This document shows, piece after piece, positions 11,867 to 23,205 of a stretch of 64,000 nt of DNA (positions are counted from its first letter, which is position 1; each line of letters starts with the position of its first letter). The notes beneath the pieces were generated by a model, which saw only the letters and a list, made by a program, of their open reading frames with translations, made no database searches and was not told the DNA's origin. A program made the position numbers and the translations under genes. Origin of the DNA: Athripsodes cinereus (taxonomy: Eukaryota > Arthropoda > Insecta > Trichoptera > Leptoceridae); the NCBI GenBank assembly GCA_947579605.1, contig OX388312.1, positions 23,769,313-23,833,312 of the forward strand, in the 5' to 3' direction.

Positions 11867-12306
11867 CCATCACGGCATATCCCACAAGTGGGGTAGCCAG
11901 CAGATCAGAGGCCTGAGTCAACAACACACTATCGCGTCACGTTCCCGCTCCGCTAGCGTTCGGGTGCAGACGATGGTGCGCCAAAGTGTTAATTTTCGTA
12001 ACTATTGTGTATCTTAGCAACAAAATTGACACTTGCTTGCAACATCGTCTGCACCCGAACGCTAACGGAGCGGGAACGTGACACGAAAGTGTGTTGTTGA
12101 CTCAGGCCTCAGCTCCACGTAAGAAACATGCAAACTGTCCTCTTCGTGCCAATATAAAATCAAGACATTCAGGATGGGTGGCAAGCCTCATCGCTGAATT
12201 TAAGATGTAAAATGTCTTATTTTTTTCGAAAACCTGCCTTTTACAGGACACTCGAAAACTTACGCAGAAGAGTGGGAGACCTATTCTTTACCGGATGCTC
12301 CACGGT
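11867..12306 (+). repeat. Rep1 copy split by a foldback MITE
   Basis: One of the best-preserved Rep1 copies. It starts accatcacggcatatcccac and ends with gctccacgg. It is interrupted at 11908-12110. The two halves join to a normal Rep1 sequence when the insert is removed, which shows that Rep1 was there first. Confidence 0.8.
11908..12110. mobile_element. Foldback MITE, single copy, nearly complete palindrome
   Basis: This 203-bp insert begins gaggcctgagtcaa and ends ttgactcaggcctc. The arms (shared words cgttcccgctccg, agcgttcgggtgcagacgatg) are inverted repeats that run almost to the centre, so the whole element could fold into one hairpin. It has no ORF of its own. Its reverse complement is nearly identical to unit 1 of the tandem array at 39.8 kb. 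The duplication at the target is unclear: a shared tca on both sides is possible but ambiguous. Confidence 0.85.
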
Positions 12307-12513
12307 ACAAGAGAATATCTAGTATTTCAAAATGATAAAAAAATTAGGAGGCTTGAGAAATGACTATTTATAGAGATGAGACAAATTATATGTCGTTATG
12401 ACAAATCATTTGCAAAGGTGAAGTATTCATTTTACTATACGTAAAAATAAAACATTGTGTAATTATGATTCAATTTGTATAGCGTTTTAAATATTGTATT
12501 GTGAAGAATAATG

Positions 12514-12649
12514 CGGGGTTCGATCCCAGGTGCCGGCAAATTCCCCTTTCACGACACAAGCTTTTAGCTTACTGTGAAAGGTGTATAAGGTTGTATTTGG
12601 GTTTATAACAAAACCCAGATATATCTTTTTTAAAAAAAAAAAAAAAAAA
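12514..12649 (+). mobile_element. SINE-A copy 3, 5'-truncated
   Basis: It begins inside the tRNA-like head at box B (ggttcgatccc, about 12517-12527) and continues through the cctttcac/gtgaaagg hairpin region to the aaaacccagatatatc tail and a long A run. Box A is missing, so it should not be transcribed on its own. The copy is otherwise close to the 10961 copy. Confidence 0.75.
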
Positions 12650-13380
12650 TGCATACAAGATTCTTTGTCTTTATTATTAATATTTTAATGTCTCTTTGAT
12701 TTTTCTTCTTTGCCCATTTCGATGCTTCTTTAAATAAGCATCTCCTCGATGTCTAACAAATTTCTTTCACAAACACACAATTTTCACTTGACTCCTGTAT
12801 TTTACATATTACAGAGATGTCTTCTGACTACCTTCAAAGTAAAATATAAACTGACACTACACTGCAAATATTACAAAGTTCTTAAATTGGACATTTACGT
12901 TAATACACATTTATATGTACATATTATGTCATATGTACAAATACTTATGTGAAATATAGTTTGCTCGGTTGCCTAATCTTCGCTTAATGGATTTTTAATA
13001 ATCACGTCAAAATAAAGCGCTCGTCACGAACTATAAAAGTTGTTTACGACAAGCAATATAGAATTTGTCAACATGGCTCCGGTTGTTTTCGAACAAAAAA
13101 AAAACAGTGAACGTAGACATAATAATATAAATCACCACGACTTCCTCGACAATTGAAAATGTTGTATACCTATCAAGTACCTAATACGTTCCTGAAGAAA
13201 TAATATCAGGCGGGCTTTTTTATACAAGTTTTTCAGTGTCAATACCTACATACAGAATCATTTATTATCTCTTTGAAATTCTCATCAAATTTATTGTGGT
13301 AATTTTTTTTTATTTTGTACTCATAAGAACAATAAATTAAGAGTTCGTTATTCAAAATGATTTTTTGACAATAGAGACAA
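12650..13380. other. No recognised feature
   Basis: AT-rich, without readable repeats. Confidence 0.5.
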
Positions 13381-13563
13381 CTTCTTCTTAAAGTGCCATG
13401 TTAGGTTCTCCGACTTCGGCTATCACCCTGGCGTAGACTTCTTTCTCCTGTGCTAACTGGAGCAGCTCTTTCACCCTCTGTACTCCAGTCCACTCTCGGA
13501 TATTTCTTAGCCAGAACTTCTGCCACCTTCCCACACCGCGATTACCCTCAAATTGAGAGACAC
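13381..13563 (-). pseudogene. LINE C-terminal fragment with GAA-repeat tail (family D)
   Basis: The minus strand encodes a run starting WQKFWLRNIREWTG and then VKELLQLAQEKEVYARVI, ending EPNMAL and a stop, followed by gaagaag. The frame is open for all of the ~50 codons seen. It is cognate with the fragments at 11180 and 26266. Only the extreme C-terminus is kept, as expected for a strongly 5'-truncated LINE. Confidence 0.65.
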
Positions 13564-14489
13564 CTCTTCTATTAAAAATTAAAATTTATATAGATCTAAA
13601 AGTATTGTCCTAAGAATGATCATATAAAGCATCGTTAATGGTAAACAGCGCTTTTTCGCCAACTTCTTCTCTGTTCTTTGATCCTACTCTTGGGGTCAGG
13701 TGGAAGCAAACCTCTTTATTCAGATAAATTTTGCACCAGTTGAGTCATCTTTTCTGAACACATTTTTTTATAGTCTGGAATCATTTTCAAATGAATGTTT
13801 ATTTTTTTAAAAAATCCTAAGAATAGATAATAAATTATAAGGTCTAACAATAATTACCTACTCGTATAATTATGTACCAAAAATCGTTATCTTGTATTAT
13901 CACAAATGTTTGCAATATCCATACATTATTCAAATACTGGAATTTGATAGAAATTTCATAGTATGAAATATCTTACATTTGGTATGTACACTATAGTAAC
14001 TATGTAGATAAATTTCTAGATGATGGTGTGCAATTTTATCTTACGAACCAATAGTTGTATATGTAATAACCAGACCAATAAATCTATTGTGAAGTACTGT
14101 ATAATTTATCTTCATTTTATTATGTTCGCATTGGAACCTATATAGTTACATATCTATAATAATTTATGTTTTAATCATTATATGATATATAATATTAGGT
14201 ATTATATTAATATATCTATCTCTTGTACGTGGCGGATGTTGCTTATTTATCATTATTATTACTATTAAATATTAAACATATCCATAGCATTACCTACTAA
14301 TAATATAACAATGTTAAAACTCTTTATAGTAATGAGACAGATAGTATTTTGGCAGAATAATGATATAACGGATATGTGATGAAATTCTTAACTGTACAAC
14401 ATTCTTCCTCTCTAACAAAAAATTTAGTTTAGAACAAATAATTATTCTTTGTAGTAAGATGATGTGTTTTTGTGATTTGTGAGCGTATG
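13564..14489. other. No recognised feature
   Basis: AT-rich. About 13690-13750 (cttggggtcaggtggaagca) is somewhat GC-richer but unassigned. Confidence 0.5.
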
Positions 14490-14605
14490 ATAATGTTCTC
14501 ATCAACTGTGCCTTCTGTGTGGTTGATCCATTGCTGTGGAACAAAATTCCCCACGATTTGTACAACTCTGGAGAGTGTGAAGGTGTTCAAGGTAGGATTA
14601 AAGAC
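14490..14605 (+). pseudogene. Jockey/CR1-like LINE C-terminal fragment
   Basis: Reading forward gives DPLLWNKIPHDLYNSG and then GVQGRIKD. This resembles the LWNxLPxxL...Fxxx(L/I)K block near the C-terminus of many CR1- and Jockey-type LINE proteins. No tail is visible and the reading is short, so the call rests on one motif. Confidence 0.4.
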
Positions 14606-14805
14606 CCTAATGTTCAGGAGGTGTCATGATTCTTGAAGGGGCCCTTGCGGTAGTTTTTCCACAAAATGGCGCATCTCAAAATAATTGTCTACTTATTATT
14701 ACTTTTTTTTAATTAAAAGATATATCTGGGTATTATTATAAAATGAATTTCCACAAAGATATAATATATTTATTTAAAATACACATTTTAATATGATGTA
14801 GTGTA

Positions 14806-14960
14806 TCTTACTTCGGCCATATCATGAAAGAATACCAAATAACCTGAAAAAGCTCATAATTCTGAGGAGTATCGAGAAAAGGAAATATCGTGAGTGAACG
14901 ATGCAGAGGACTACAAAATCTTCTGTTTTGAACTCTCTTCGCATTGTTTGAGACAGACAC
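14806..14960 (+). pseudogene. Decayed LINE endonuclease-RT C-terminal fragment
   Basis: The forward strand reads YFGHIMK, then after a +1 shift NLKKLIILRSIEKRKYRE, a stop, and LNSLRIV. The pattern (GHIM ... L I G I EGKR GRGR ... WL NL) is the C-terminal signature of L2/RTE-like LINE proteins, in the order expected. It holds at least one frameshift and one stop. Confidence 0.5.
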
Positions 14961-14965
14961 AAAAA

Positions 14966-15045
14966 ACAAATGAAGAGAGAATATCCAAACGGTCTACTTA
15001 AAAACAAATGAAGAGAAATTATCCAAAAGGTCTACCAAAAAACGC
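14966..15045 (+). repeat. Short imperfect tandem duplication
   Basis: The block acaaatgaagagagaatatc...ggtctac occurs twice about 38 bases apart, with four or so differences. It lies directly downstream of the decayed LINE fragment. Confidence 0.6.
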
Positions 15046-16166
15046 TACCCTTAGGCAAGAGGCGAATAAGAAATTTTACTCTATTAGCTTAAATTAATAA
15101 CACATTTTGATAATTCGGTGTTTGGCCAGATAAGGACATTCAGTATTTAGTTGGATAGTACAACAAAGCCGAATAAGCCGAATTTCGGATTGTAAACGAA
15201 TGAATGTTTCTACCCGCTCTAATTTAAACTCTAGTCTACTATACAAAGTTCATTTACTTTTTATATCGTCTACTAGGTAGGTACTTACATACTTACATAT
15301 GTATCTTTAATATTAGTTGTGTATGAAATATATTTTTGCGGTTATTAAATTGGACATGATGCTTTTAATATTGAGACTATACAAGATTTATGATCTCAAA
15401 ATATTATTAAACATATTTAAAATAATAAATCTACTATCTTAGAATGTGAAATATGATTTTCTAATACGGTGAAACACAAAATAAATTGATAAAAAATATT
15501 TAGGTAGGTACATGTTATTTATAAAACTGTATTAAAGTTTAAAATATGAAAACCTTATTTCTGAAACAAAGATGGTAAGTTAGTGATATTGATTCGATCA
15601 GAAGTTTTGATAATCTCTGGGAATGTCACAATAAATTAATCGAACCAAGTATATATATTTTTTTGCAAACAGAAGAATATTAAAAATTTTAACGCAATAA
15701 AAAGTAAAGGTACATTATACATTTAAGTATTCTTTCCACATATATGTATTATGTAGATAGATAGATATTCTACGTCCCTAAAGAAGAAAGTTTTTAAGTA
15801 GTGAATATTATATGAGAAAGCTGAAACTCCCATTGGAAGGGTTGCATTATTTTGCACCGTTAGAAGATTATATACAGTATCAAGTCGAAAAAAACTCCAG
15901 TTCAATAATGACAAAAAAATAACGTAAAACTTTGACTGTTACGAAATAATTCAAATAGTTGTGACACAATTTCACTAACATTTATTAAGAACTGTGAATC
16001 ACGTAGTTAATGTCTTCCTGCATTAATTAGTGATAACTTATTTGATAATTTCTAACATTTATTGAATCTTAACACGATGCTTTCTTCCATATTGCATACG
16101 CGACGGTATTGCAGTTATTTGTTGATATATGGCAACAATCAAGTCATCGACAATAACAATAGGATA
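15046..16166. other. No recognised feature
   Basis: AT-rich up to the hairpin at 16167. Confidence 0.5.
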
Positions 16167-16197
16167 ATTAAAGCGAGGAATTATTCCTCGCTTTAAT
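16167..16197. other. Perfect 14-bp hairpin with 3-base loop
   Basis: The arms attaaagcgaggaa and ttcctcgctttaat are exact inverted repeats around tta. There is no T tract or gene next to it that would suggest a terminator. Its role is unknown. Confidence 0.8.
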
Positions 16198-16773
16198 AAT
16201 CGCGTCAAAACACGTTATGTAGTCTTTACATGTAGTTTTATGTAGTCAATGACTTGTGTATTTTATCTTTATAAAATTGATACTTTCTCGCAAAGTTGTC
16301 TATATTCGAACGAATACATAACGCTGAAATGTGTTTTGAGTTTTGACTACGGCTGCTGTTGGAAAATAGTAAGTTGTTTCTGATGGACCTATACAAAATA
16401 TATTATATTGTACATACTGTGTCTAATACTAACCATGTACTGGTAAAAGTTAGGATAACTACTATTAATAATGTAGTGGTCTCTTGTTCATTAATAGGAT
16501 AGGAACCACCACTAATCACAAAGGGGTCAGGATAAGTCTGCGACCACTTAATGCAACCCGTGAGATTATTCAAACAGCCAAACACGTGTCCATAATATAA
16601 TGCAATGAATACGTGGTTATGGGAATAAACCAAACTTATGGTTTTATTATTGTCTGGTTAAAACTGTTGCAGTTCGTAGGTACTTAGTAACTTTACTCGT
16701 ATAATGGTTAAAATGCTAAGTCTAAGTCTCGCAAGATTTGTTAATGATTCATAGGAAGGTACAATAATTACAA
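16198..16773. other. Possible repeat fragment only
   Basis: aatcacaaaggggtcaggat and cttaatgcaacccg at 16510-16565 resemble parts of 55610-55680, in a rearranged order. Too weak to name. Confidence 0.3.
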
Positions 16774-16826
16774 CATAAACTAAAAGTTTTCAATATATTC
16801 CGTTACTTTTTGTGTATCCATATTGA

Positions 16827-17039
16827 ATGAATTAAAAAACTTAATACTTTTTAATACACACTTTTTATTTTTATTTACGTAGACAATATTGTTTTATTGG
16901 GTAATTTTTTGTTTTATTGAGTTTGATAGAGTAAGAATTAATAATTAATTCATGAAGAATCGTCTACGTAAAAAAAGTATTGTCTACGTAAATAAAAATA
17001 AAAAGTGTGTATTAAAAAGTATAAAGTTTTTTAATTCAT
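16827..17039. mobile_element. 213-bp MITE with 62-bp terminal inverted repeats
   Basis: The arms at 16827-16888 and 16978-17039 are inverted copies with about one mismatch; they share tttttaatacacacttttta and tttacgtagacaata. The centre (~90 bases) has no coding potential. A 17-bp direct repeat, cataaactaaaagtttt, lies at 16774-16790 and 17037-17053. The right copy abuts the right arm, while the left copy sits 36 bases outside the left arm. Confidence 0.75.
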
Positions 17040-17476
17040 AAACTAAAAGTTTTGGTATTTTAATTTTTAACTATTTGCCGACGTATTAAACAAAGATTGA
17101 CAAAGGTGTGAACGAAAAGTATCTACTAAGCTCAATAGGTGGAAGAGTAATAAAAAAAATAAAGAACATTATTATATTATATCCCTGTCTATCTGTAGGT
17201 ACTATCCATATTTCTGTCATCTTTTGATTCTGTCTCTTTTTGATGATATCTTTTTGTTTTTTTTTTGCCTTGTTTTGGTATTTCCATGTTTTTCTACTTT
17301 TGTTTTTTTTCTACTTTTGTTTTTTTTTCATTCAATTTCATTTTTCGATAAAACTTCTTCTAAATTACTCCCATGTAAAGGTAATGTAAATATATAAATA
17401 TCCCTATGGGAACAATTCAGAACAGGATTCATTTCCTTAGAACGTGTCCATACCATAGGATTAAGTAACTTACCTA

Positions 17477-17610
17477 CTTTATTTATTTATTTATTCACTC
17501 TTTACTGTACATTTATTACAAACAATTACATAAAAGGAATACATTCAAGTTAGATACAATCAATATACAGAGGGCGAGTTTATCGCAAAGGCGCTATCTC
17601 TTACTATGGT
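17477..17610 (-). repeat. Rep3: LINE 3' UTR fragment
   Basis: Minus-strand copy. On the plus strand it reads tttatttatttatttattc, tttactgtacatttattaca, gggcgagtttatcgc and ggcgctatctcttac. It is the same block as 43932-44070. Confidence 0.6.
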
Positions 17611-17673
17611 TGATATACTGAATATAAGAATACTGCTTACTAATTCTTCACTTTATATTATCATGACTTCTCC

Positions 17674-17823
17674 ACAACAAACATGCAGATTATCCTCTCC
17701 ATGCTGAGTTATAGGAGTTAAATGCGTTGTGCGTGGTGTTTTGCAAACACCTGCCTATTACAAGACACTCGATAAATAACAGAAGAGAGTCTGAGATATA
17801 TTCAATTCCGCAAATCCCACGGG
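17674..17823 (+). repeat. Rep1 copy with central deletion
   Basis: The landmarks are aacatgcagattatcctctc, acacctgcctattacaagac and agaagagagtctgagat. The cattcaggatggg block is absent. Confidence 0.6.
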
Positions 17824-17986
17824 ATAAATAAACTCTAAAATAAAAAATCTCCCAAACTAATTTTTTGATTTTGCAAAAACTAATTATTATTTTCAACTGT
17901 CTTATTTTAAACATTTAAAATAGTTGAGCCGTATAAAAATATATAAATATAACTAAGCACGTTTTAGTTAAAAAATATCTAGGGCT

Positions 17987-18045
17987 AACATGACACAAAA
18001 GAAACCTACAGAAACGAGAGGGAGACCTGTTCTATTCCGGGAACT
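17987..18045 (+). repeat. Rep1 copy, 3' fragment
   Basis: Only the last part is present: aaacctacagaaacgagagg and gagacctgttctattccggg. Confidence 0.5.
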
Positions 18046-19687
18046 CTGCGACTGTCTATTCAAAATAATTATATTCATTTTTTTTTCATTTTTATTAATT
18101 TAAATTAATAATAATAATTCACCTACGTATTTTACATAAACGTATATGCATAAAACAATACACAACAATTTCCTTTCGTGCATAATAAAGTAGGTATGTT
18201 ACACCGAGAAAATAATTATTTTACTAACATATTATAATATAAAATCGTCGCCAAGGAAGAAACGTTTTTATTGTCTTACAGACCGTGAATGAAAAACGAT
18301 TATGTTCCTATATAAATATATAAATAATTATTATAGTAATATATAGGTATTCTCTAACCCACACCATTCTCATTCAAAACAACTTGAGGATACGAATAAT
18401 TATTATTGTCCGAGTCGTTAATCCGAGACTCAATTAACAACACCGGACATTGAAAATCTAAAAAACAATAAAAAGGACGAACTCCTTTTTTATTCCTTTT
18501 ATCTCTTACCCAGCCTCGTATCCTTTCTTTATATTTTATCAATAATTCTCAAACTGTAGTAGTAGGTACACACATTAATCCCTTTTATTTTATTATTACC
18601 TACACAGATCCAAACACGTAACAGAATTTCTAAAAATATTACAAAACAAACCAACTGCATGGATGTACCTATCTATCTATGCCTTCTTCAACATTTTTGT
18701 GTCTATATTTGGATAAGGGCCTGCCTTCTGATTTTGAACTTGCTGCATACATTTCCTTCCTACGATCTTCTTTATATTATCTTACGTCTGGGTTGAAGTT
18801 TTCAAAAAAAAATTCTTGTCTGCTCTACGTTACCACTTTGTCTATCTTAATATTTATACTCGTAGATAATTGATCCCCAAGATTATTTGTCAATGACGTT
18901 AAAATTTAATAAATGCGTATAATAATAATAGATCAGAGCTTATATTTATCTACACGTAAAAAAATTACAAAAAATTGACCAAAAATTAAACTACATATCT
19001 GATTTTGTTACTGATTGCTGAGATATTTTCATTGACAAAGTATATTTTATTGCATTCATAATATAAATAAAATATTTAATTTGAAATCATGTTTTTTTTT
19101 AAATAATTTGATTTAAATTATATTTTTCATTTCTGTCTTGTCTTAATTCACACCATGTTAAAACATGTTACTAAATCATACATTGTATTAGGTTTACTAG
19201 AAGGCCTTATGGATGTATGTAGGTACACCTTTTGTTTAAAATATTTATATTGTTAAGTTTTTTCTTCTTATTATTATTATTAAAAGCTTTTCCTAGGCAA
19301 TTTGATTCCATAGCAAAGTCACTTGAGTAGTTTTAGGCTAATTTGTGTAGACAAGTATCACTTTATTTAATTAATTTGATACTAATACAAATTAAAATTT
19401 ACTCATTATCAATTGAGTGAAACTTACTAACTTAATGAGATTATACATTTCTTGTTCAAGATAATTTACCTTTCATCTCGTACATGACTGATTGGCTTTT
19501 CGCTTAGATCTTATTTCAAAGGCAAAATTATATAATTGAAGCATTATAATTCCTATGGGCAGATAATGACATTAAAAGTAGATATCTCTGAACAATAACT
19601 ACGTTGTGCTGAGTGTAGTAGCTGTTGTGGTTTATAAGAGAGAATTTCGAGGCCTTTGGCATGTCTCCTGGTAGTTATATTGAGCAA
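18046..19687. other. No recognised feature
   Basis: AT-rich. The open frame at 18679-18873 shows no family likeness. Confidence 0.5.
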
Positions 19688-19800
19688 AGCACTAATCACG
19701 AAAAGGATAGATAACGGGTTCAAGTACCATACAGGGCACTACTAAATAAGTTGTCGTTGCCTTTTCTGAGTTTTATATGATAGTTTCCTGTGTTAAATTT
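19688..19800 (+). mobile_element. SINE-B copy 1, tRNA-like, decayed
   Basis: It shares with 21046-21190 the path cgaaaaggat...cgggttcaagt...ctaaataag...cttttctgag...ttatatgat. The box-B-like cgggttcaagtacc lies at 19715-19728. Box A is not clear. The copy has drifted from its partner. Confidence 0.55.
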
Positions 19801-21045
19801 ACATTATTAAAACAAGATTTGAAACTAAATAAAAGTTGGCATCGTGCTGGACCATTTTGGTTTAACTCTAATATTTTCATCTCAGCAGTGGTCGAGGAGC
19901 GATGCCCTTCATCTCACTTATTCATAAATAATGTATTACTATTTGTACAGAATATATTGATAGTCGATACACTAGAATAACCTCTTTTAAAACCACTAGT
20001 AAGATGACTGTTTGGTACCCTAAAAAAAATACTTGAAACTCTTTCATTGTATCTTTTATTGTACTTATAGCAGTGGCTTGATGATTATAAATAGGTAAAT
20101 GCAATACAGAGTAGGTGCGTGTGCAACAGTGAGGTATTGTGCTATTATTGGAGCGAAACAAAAATATATTGTGAAAGCTTTTTCGAAACATAAATTTGGA
20201 GAGCATTTAGATTAGGCTTATGGCCTAGTATTAATGTGGTTATGGGCAGATGACTCATACCACAACTAACCTTAGAAATTTTTAATTATCAATAAGCGAT
20301 ATCCTATGACCTATCCTGTAATCGAGACCTTTAAGTAGTTTCATACTTTATTGATTTGATAAAGGTATGTATGTATGTATGAGAAATTGGTATCAATATA
20401 TCACATCACATTTAGGTATGTAGTTCTTCCTTGACCTTTGTCCTTAGTCTCACACACATTGAGTTACCCGATATACCTTTAATATTATGGTGGATTAATT
20501 AAGGATAACCTGAATCTAGGGTCCTAAACAATCTAGAATTTTCCCAAAGGGTATGAATATGAGATAAAACATTAATCTTTCTATCACAGTATGGAGGTCA
20601 CCTCAAAAACCTGTCATAAATGATTAAATTGATTTACTTTTGTACTTAATAAAAGTCGATTTGAGTACTAAACATTAATTAAAATTTTGATTCAACTCAT
20701 ATAAAGTATATAGTGGATATTAAAATGCTTAATTTTTGAAGTTCTTATCGAAATTTTCACATCAACAAGGATTATTAGGTATTATGATTATGAAAGTAAG
20801 CAAAAGTTATTCGTTACATGCCAACGTTCTTTTGTTTGAAAAGAAAAGACATACATTATTTCTCGTAAGAATTTAAGTCATTAAAAGAGGGTCGGTAATT
20901 TGAGTATCTTATAGAATTAAATAATATTAATTTATGACATACTTGTACATAAATAAAGAGATCAGTTTATCAAGAAAATTGGGTATCCAAATAAAATCAT
21001 TCAAAACATTGATCTAGACTTTGTAAATTCAACACAATCATGGAA
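19801..21045. other. No recognised feature
   Basis: AT-rich, with a short (GTAT)n near 20365. Confidence 0.5.
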
Positions 21046-21190
21046 AGAGCACAATTTGCGAAAAGGATGGGTTGCGGGTTCAAGTCCCAATCTAGAGCAC
21101 CACCAAATAAGGTGATGCTGTCTTTTCTAAGCCTTATGTGATGTCTCAAATTTTCAGTTACGTTTCATCTGTTAAAATCACATATAATTA
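21046..21190 (+). mobile_element. SINE-B copy 2, tRNA-like
   Basis: The box-B-like gggttcaagtccc at 21076-21088 fits the RNA polymerase III consensus. The flanking words are gcgaaaaggatgg, ccaccaaataaggtgatgct and cttttctaagccttatgtga. The box A region (about 21030-21060) is poorly matched. No A tail is seen. Confidence 0.55.
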
Positions 21191-21227
21191 TGACCTCATG
21201 CAATTGTTAATTTAAAAAAATACATTG

Positions 21228-21345
21228 TCCCTGCGATAAACTCGCCCATTGTGCAAAATATTTGTATATACCATGTTGTAATCTCATTATTTTTGTTTAA
21301 ATATTTTGTACAGTGAAGTTCATTATTATTATTATTATTGACATA
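21228..21345 (+). repeat. Rep3: LINE 3' UTR fragment with ATT-repeat tail
   Basis: It reads gcgataaactcgcccattg, then ttttgtacagtgaagttc, and ends in six ATT units. The microsatellite tail supports a LINE 3' end. It begins 38 bases after SINE-B copy 2. Confidence 0.6.
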
Positions 21346-22973
21346 GACTAACTCTAGACATTTTTTTTCAAGGGTAGTTTCGATACAATTTTTGATTAGG
21401 TAGGTATCTATTTCTTATAACAATTAAAGACGATTAAGTCCTCAGAGTTTAGTCCTTTTAATAAAAACTTAATAATGAAAAAACAAACGTTAAAAGTTTG
21501 AGTATCATTTTAATCGTTCAGAAGATCAGAATTCCATTCACACGTTATCTTTTTATTTTGACTTCGTATCCCCGACAAGACTTGAACAGGAAACTTTGGC
21601 GACGGAGCACGATACACAATAAAACATTATTAGGTACAATTATTATTTTATATAGAATAAGTCTATATTAAGAATGAAATGAGAAACACGGATGAATTAT
21701 TTTTAATCTTCTCAACGGAGTTGAATGATAGTACGTTATTTTATTAGATCACGATTCTGTACATTTTTGTATAATATCGAATAGGATGTCCGAGGCAGGC
21801 TTATATTTTTGTCCGACTACAATATTAATAAAAGTATTTTTATAGGTTACTAAAGAATTTATTTAACCGCCATCCGTTTTTTGGGGCCTCCGCGGCAAAA
21901 ATCGATTGAAAATCAATAAAAATACTACTAAATATCACTTTATCGCCAAATAATTTTCAGTATTCCTGGAATGATTTGTCAGTAAACTATTTATGAAAAA
22001 AAAGTTGGATTATAGTTCTTAGAATCGATTTTATTTAACTTTTTCAAAAATCATACGGAGACCGTTCTCTAGGGCCGCTAAAATCACCAACACATTTCAG
22101 CTGTTTTGAGTAAAGTATTCATTTATATTTTATGAATTCCAGCTGTGATGATTTCTACAAAGTGTTTAAATTATGTTTGTAAGAATTGTTTTTTTATTGT
22201 CTATAGTCACATTATTATAGGTAATACTTTTACAGCAAAAAATAGTTTTTGTAGTCATTAGTAATATAATAAATCTTCGACAGAATTTATAAAATCTCAA
22301 ACTTGTCATTATTAGACCTATTTTCAGTGTTACTGACAAAAATGTGGGAAAAAAACATAATTTATTAAATGTGGACATAATATACTATATGTTTTTACCT
22401 TCATAATACATGTTTACATGTGCACATTCATAAATTTAATAAATTAAATTATTCAAATAATATTACGTATTTGTCTGCAATGATTTCAATATAATCATTA
22501 TTTATTAAGATTTTATGTTCAATAAGATCTCATTTTGTTGAATTAGAATCTTTCTTCTCACGCTAATTTCACATGGAATAGACAAAGAGGACCAAATGGC
22601 AGACATTTATTTCGAAACATAGTTTTTTCGATCTGTTTCCTTGCATGAAATGGCTAGTAGAAGCAATACTTGCAATGAAAATGGATTTTCTCATATGAAA
22701 TCGTGATTCAACATTTGTACAGAAATCAGCGCTCTTTTCAGTAAGAAAAACGATTTGGTTAAAAGTGCTAAATTTTGGTAATAAAATTGATATTGCCAGT
22801 TATGATGGAGATTAAAAAATAATAATAAATGTGTTATAATTCAGGTAATGAAATACTGCAAGTATTTGTATGTACTCAAGAAACATTTTATTTAGGTGGA
22901 TCATACATAAATAGAGAGGTATTGCAGGTGAACATAGAAAACATATATATTTATAGGTGCTATCAAAATATAT
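21346..22973. other. No recognised feature
   Basis: AT-rich. A small GC-richer spot lies at 21870-21895 (ttttggggcctccgcggc). Confidence 0.5.
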
Positions 22974-23095
22974 CTCACAAATAGGGTAATCAGCAGATGA
23001 ACTATGTGTGATAAATATACAAGTCGCCCTCTCCGTGTCAGTACAAAATTACAAACAACTTATGAATCATGTAATATAAAATACTTAGATGAAAG
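22974..23095 (+). repeat. Rep1 copy, 5' part
   Basis: The landmarks are tcacaaatagggtaatcagc and cgccctctccgtgtcagtac. Similarity fades after about 100 bases. Confidence 0.55.
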
Positions 23096-23144
23096 TGTGT
23101 ATTGTTTTACGGTTACTTGCTAAATTAACTGCATTAAATTATTA

Positions 23145-23205
23145 TACAGGTTGTCCTTCCCGTGCCGTAAAAACTACATTATGGGTATCATACCTTATGT
23201 CAAAT
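23145..23205 (+). repeat. Rep1 fragment
   Basis: caggttgtccttcccgtgcc and atgggtatcataccttatg match the middle of Rep1. It may be a rearranged continuation of the copy at 22974. Confidence 0.4.

Noticed and set aside
16167..16197. Rho-independent terminator
   Set aside because: The DNA is eukaryotic, there is no adjoining gene and no T tract after the stem.
16500..16570. Repeat shared with 55610-55680
   Set aside because: The two blocks match in parts but in different order and orientation; I could not define a unit.
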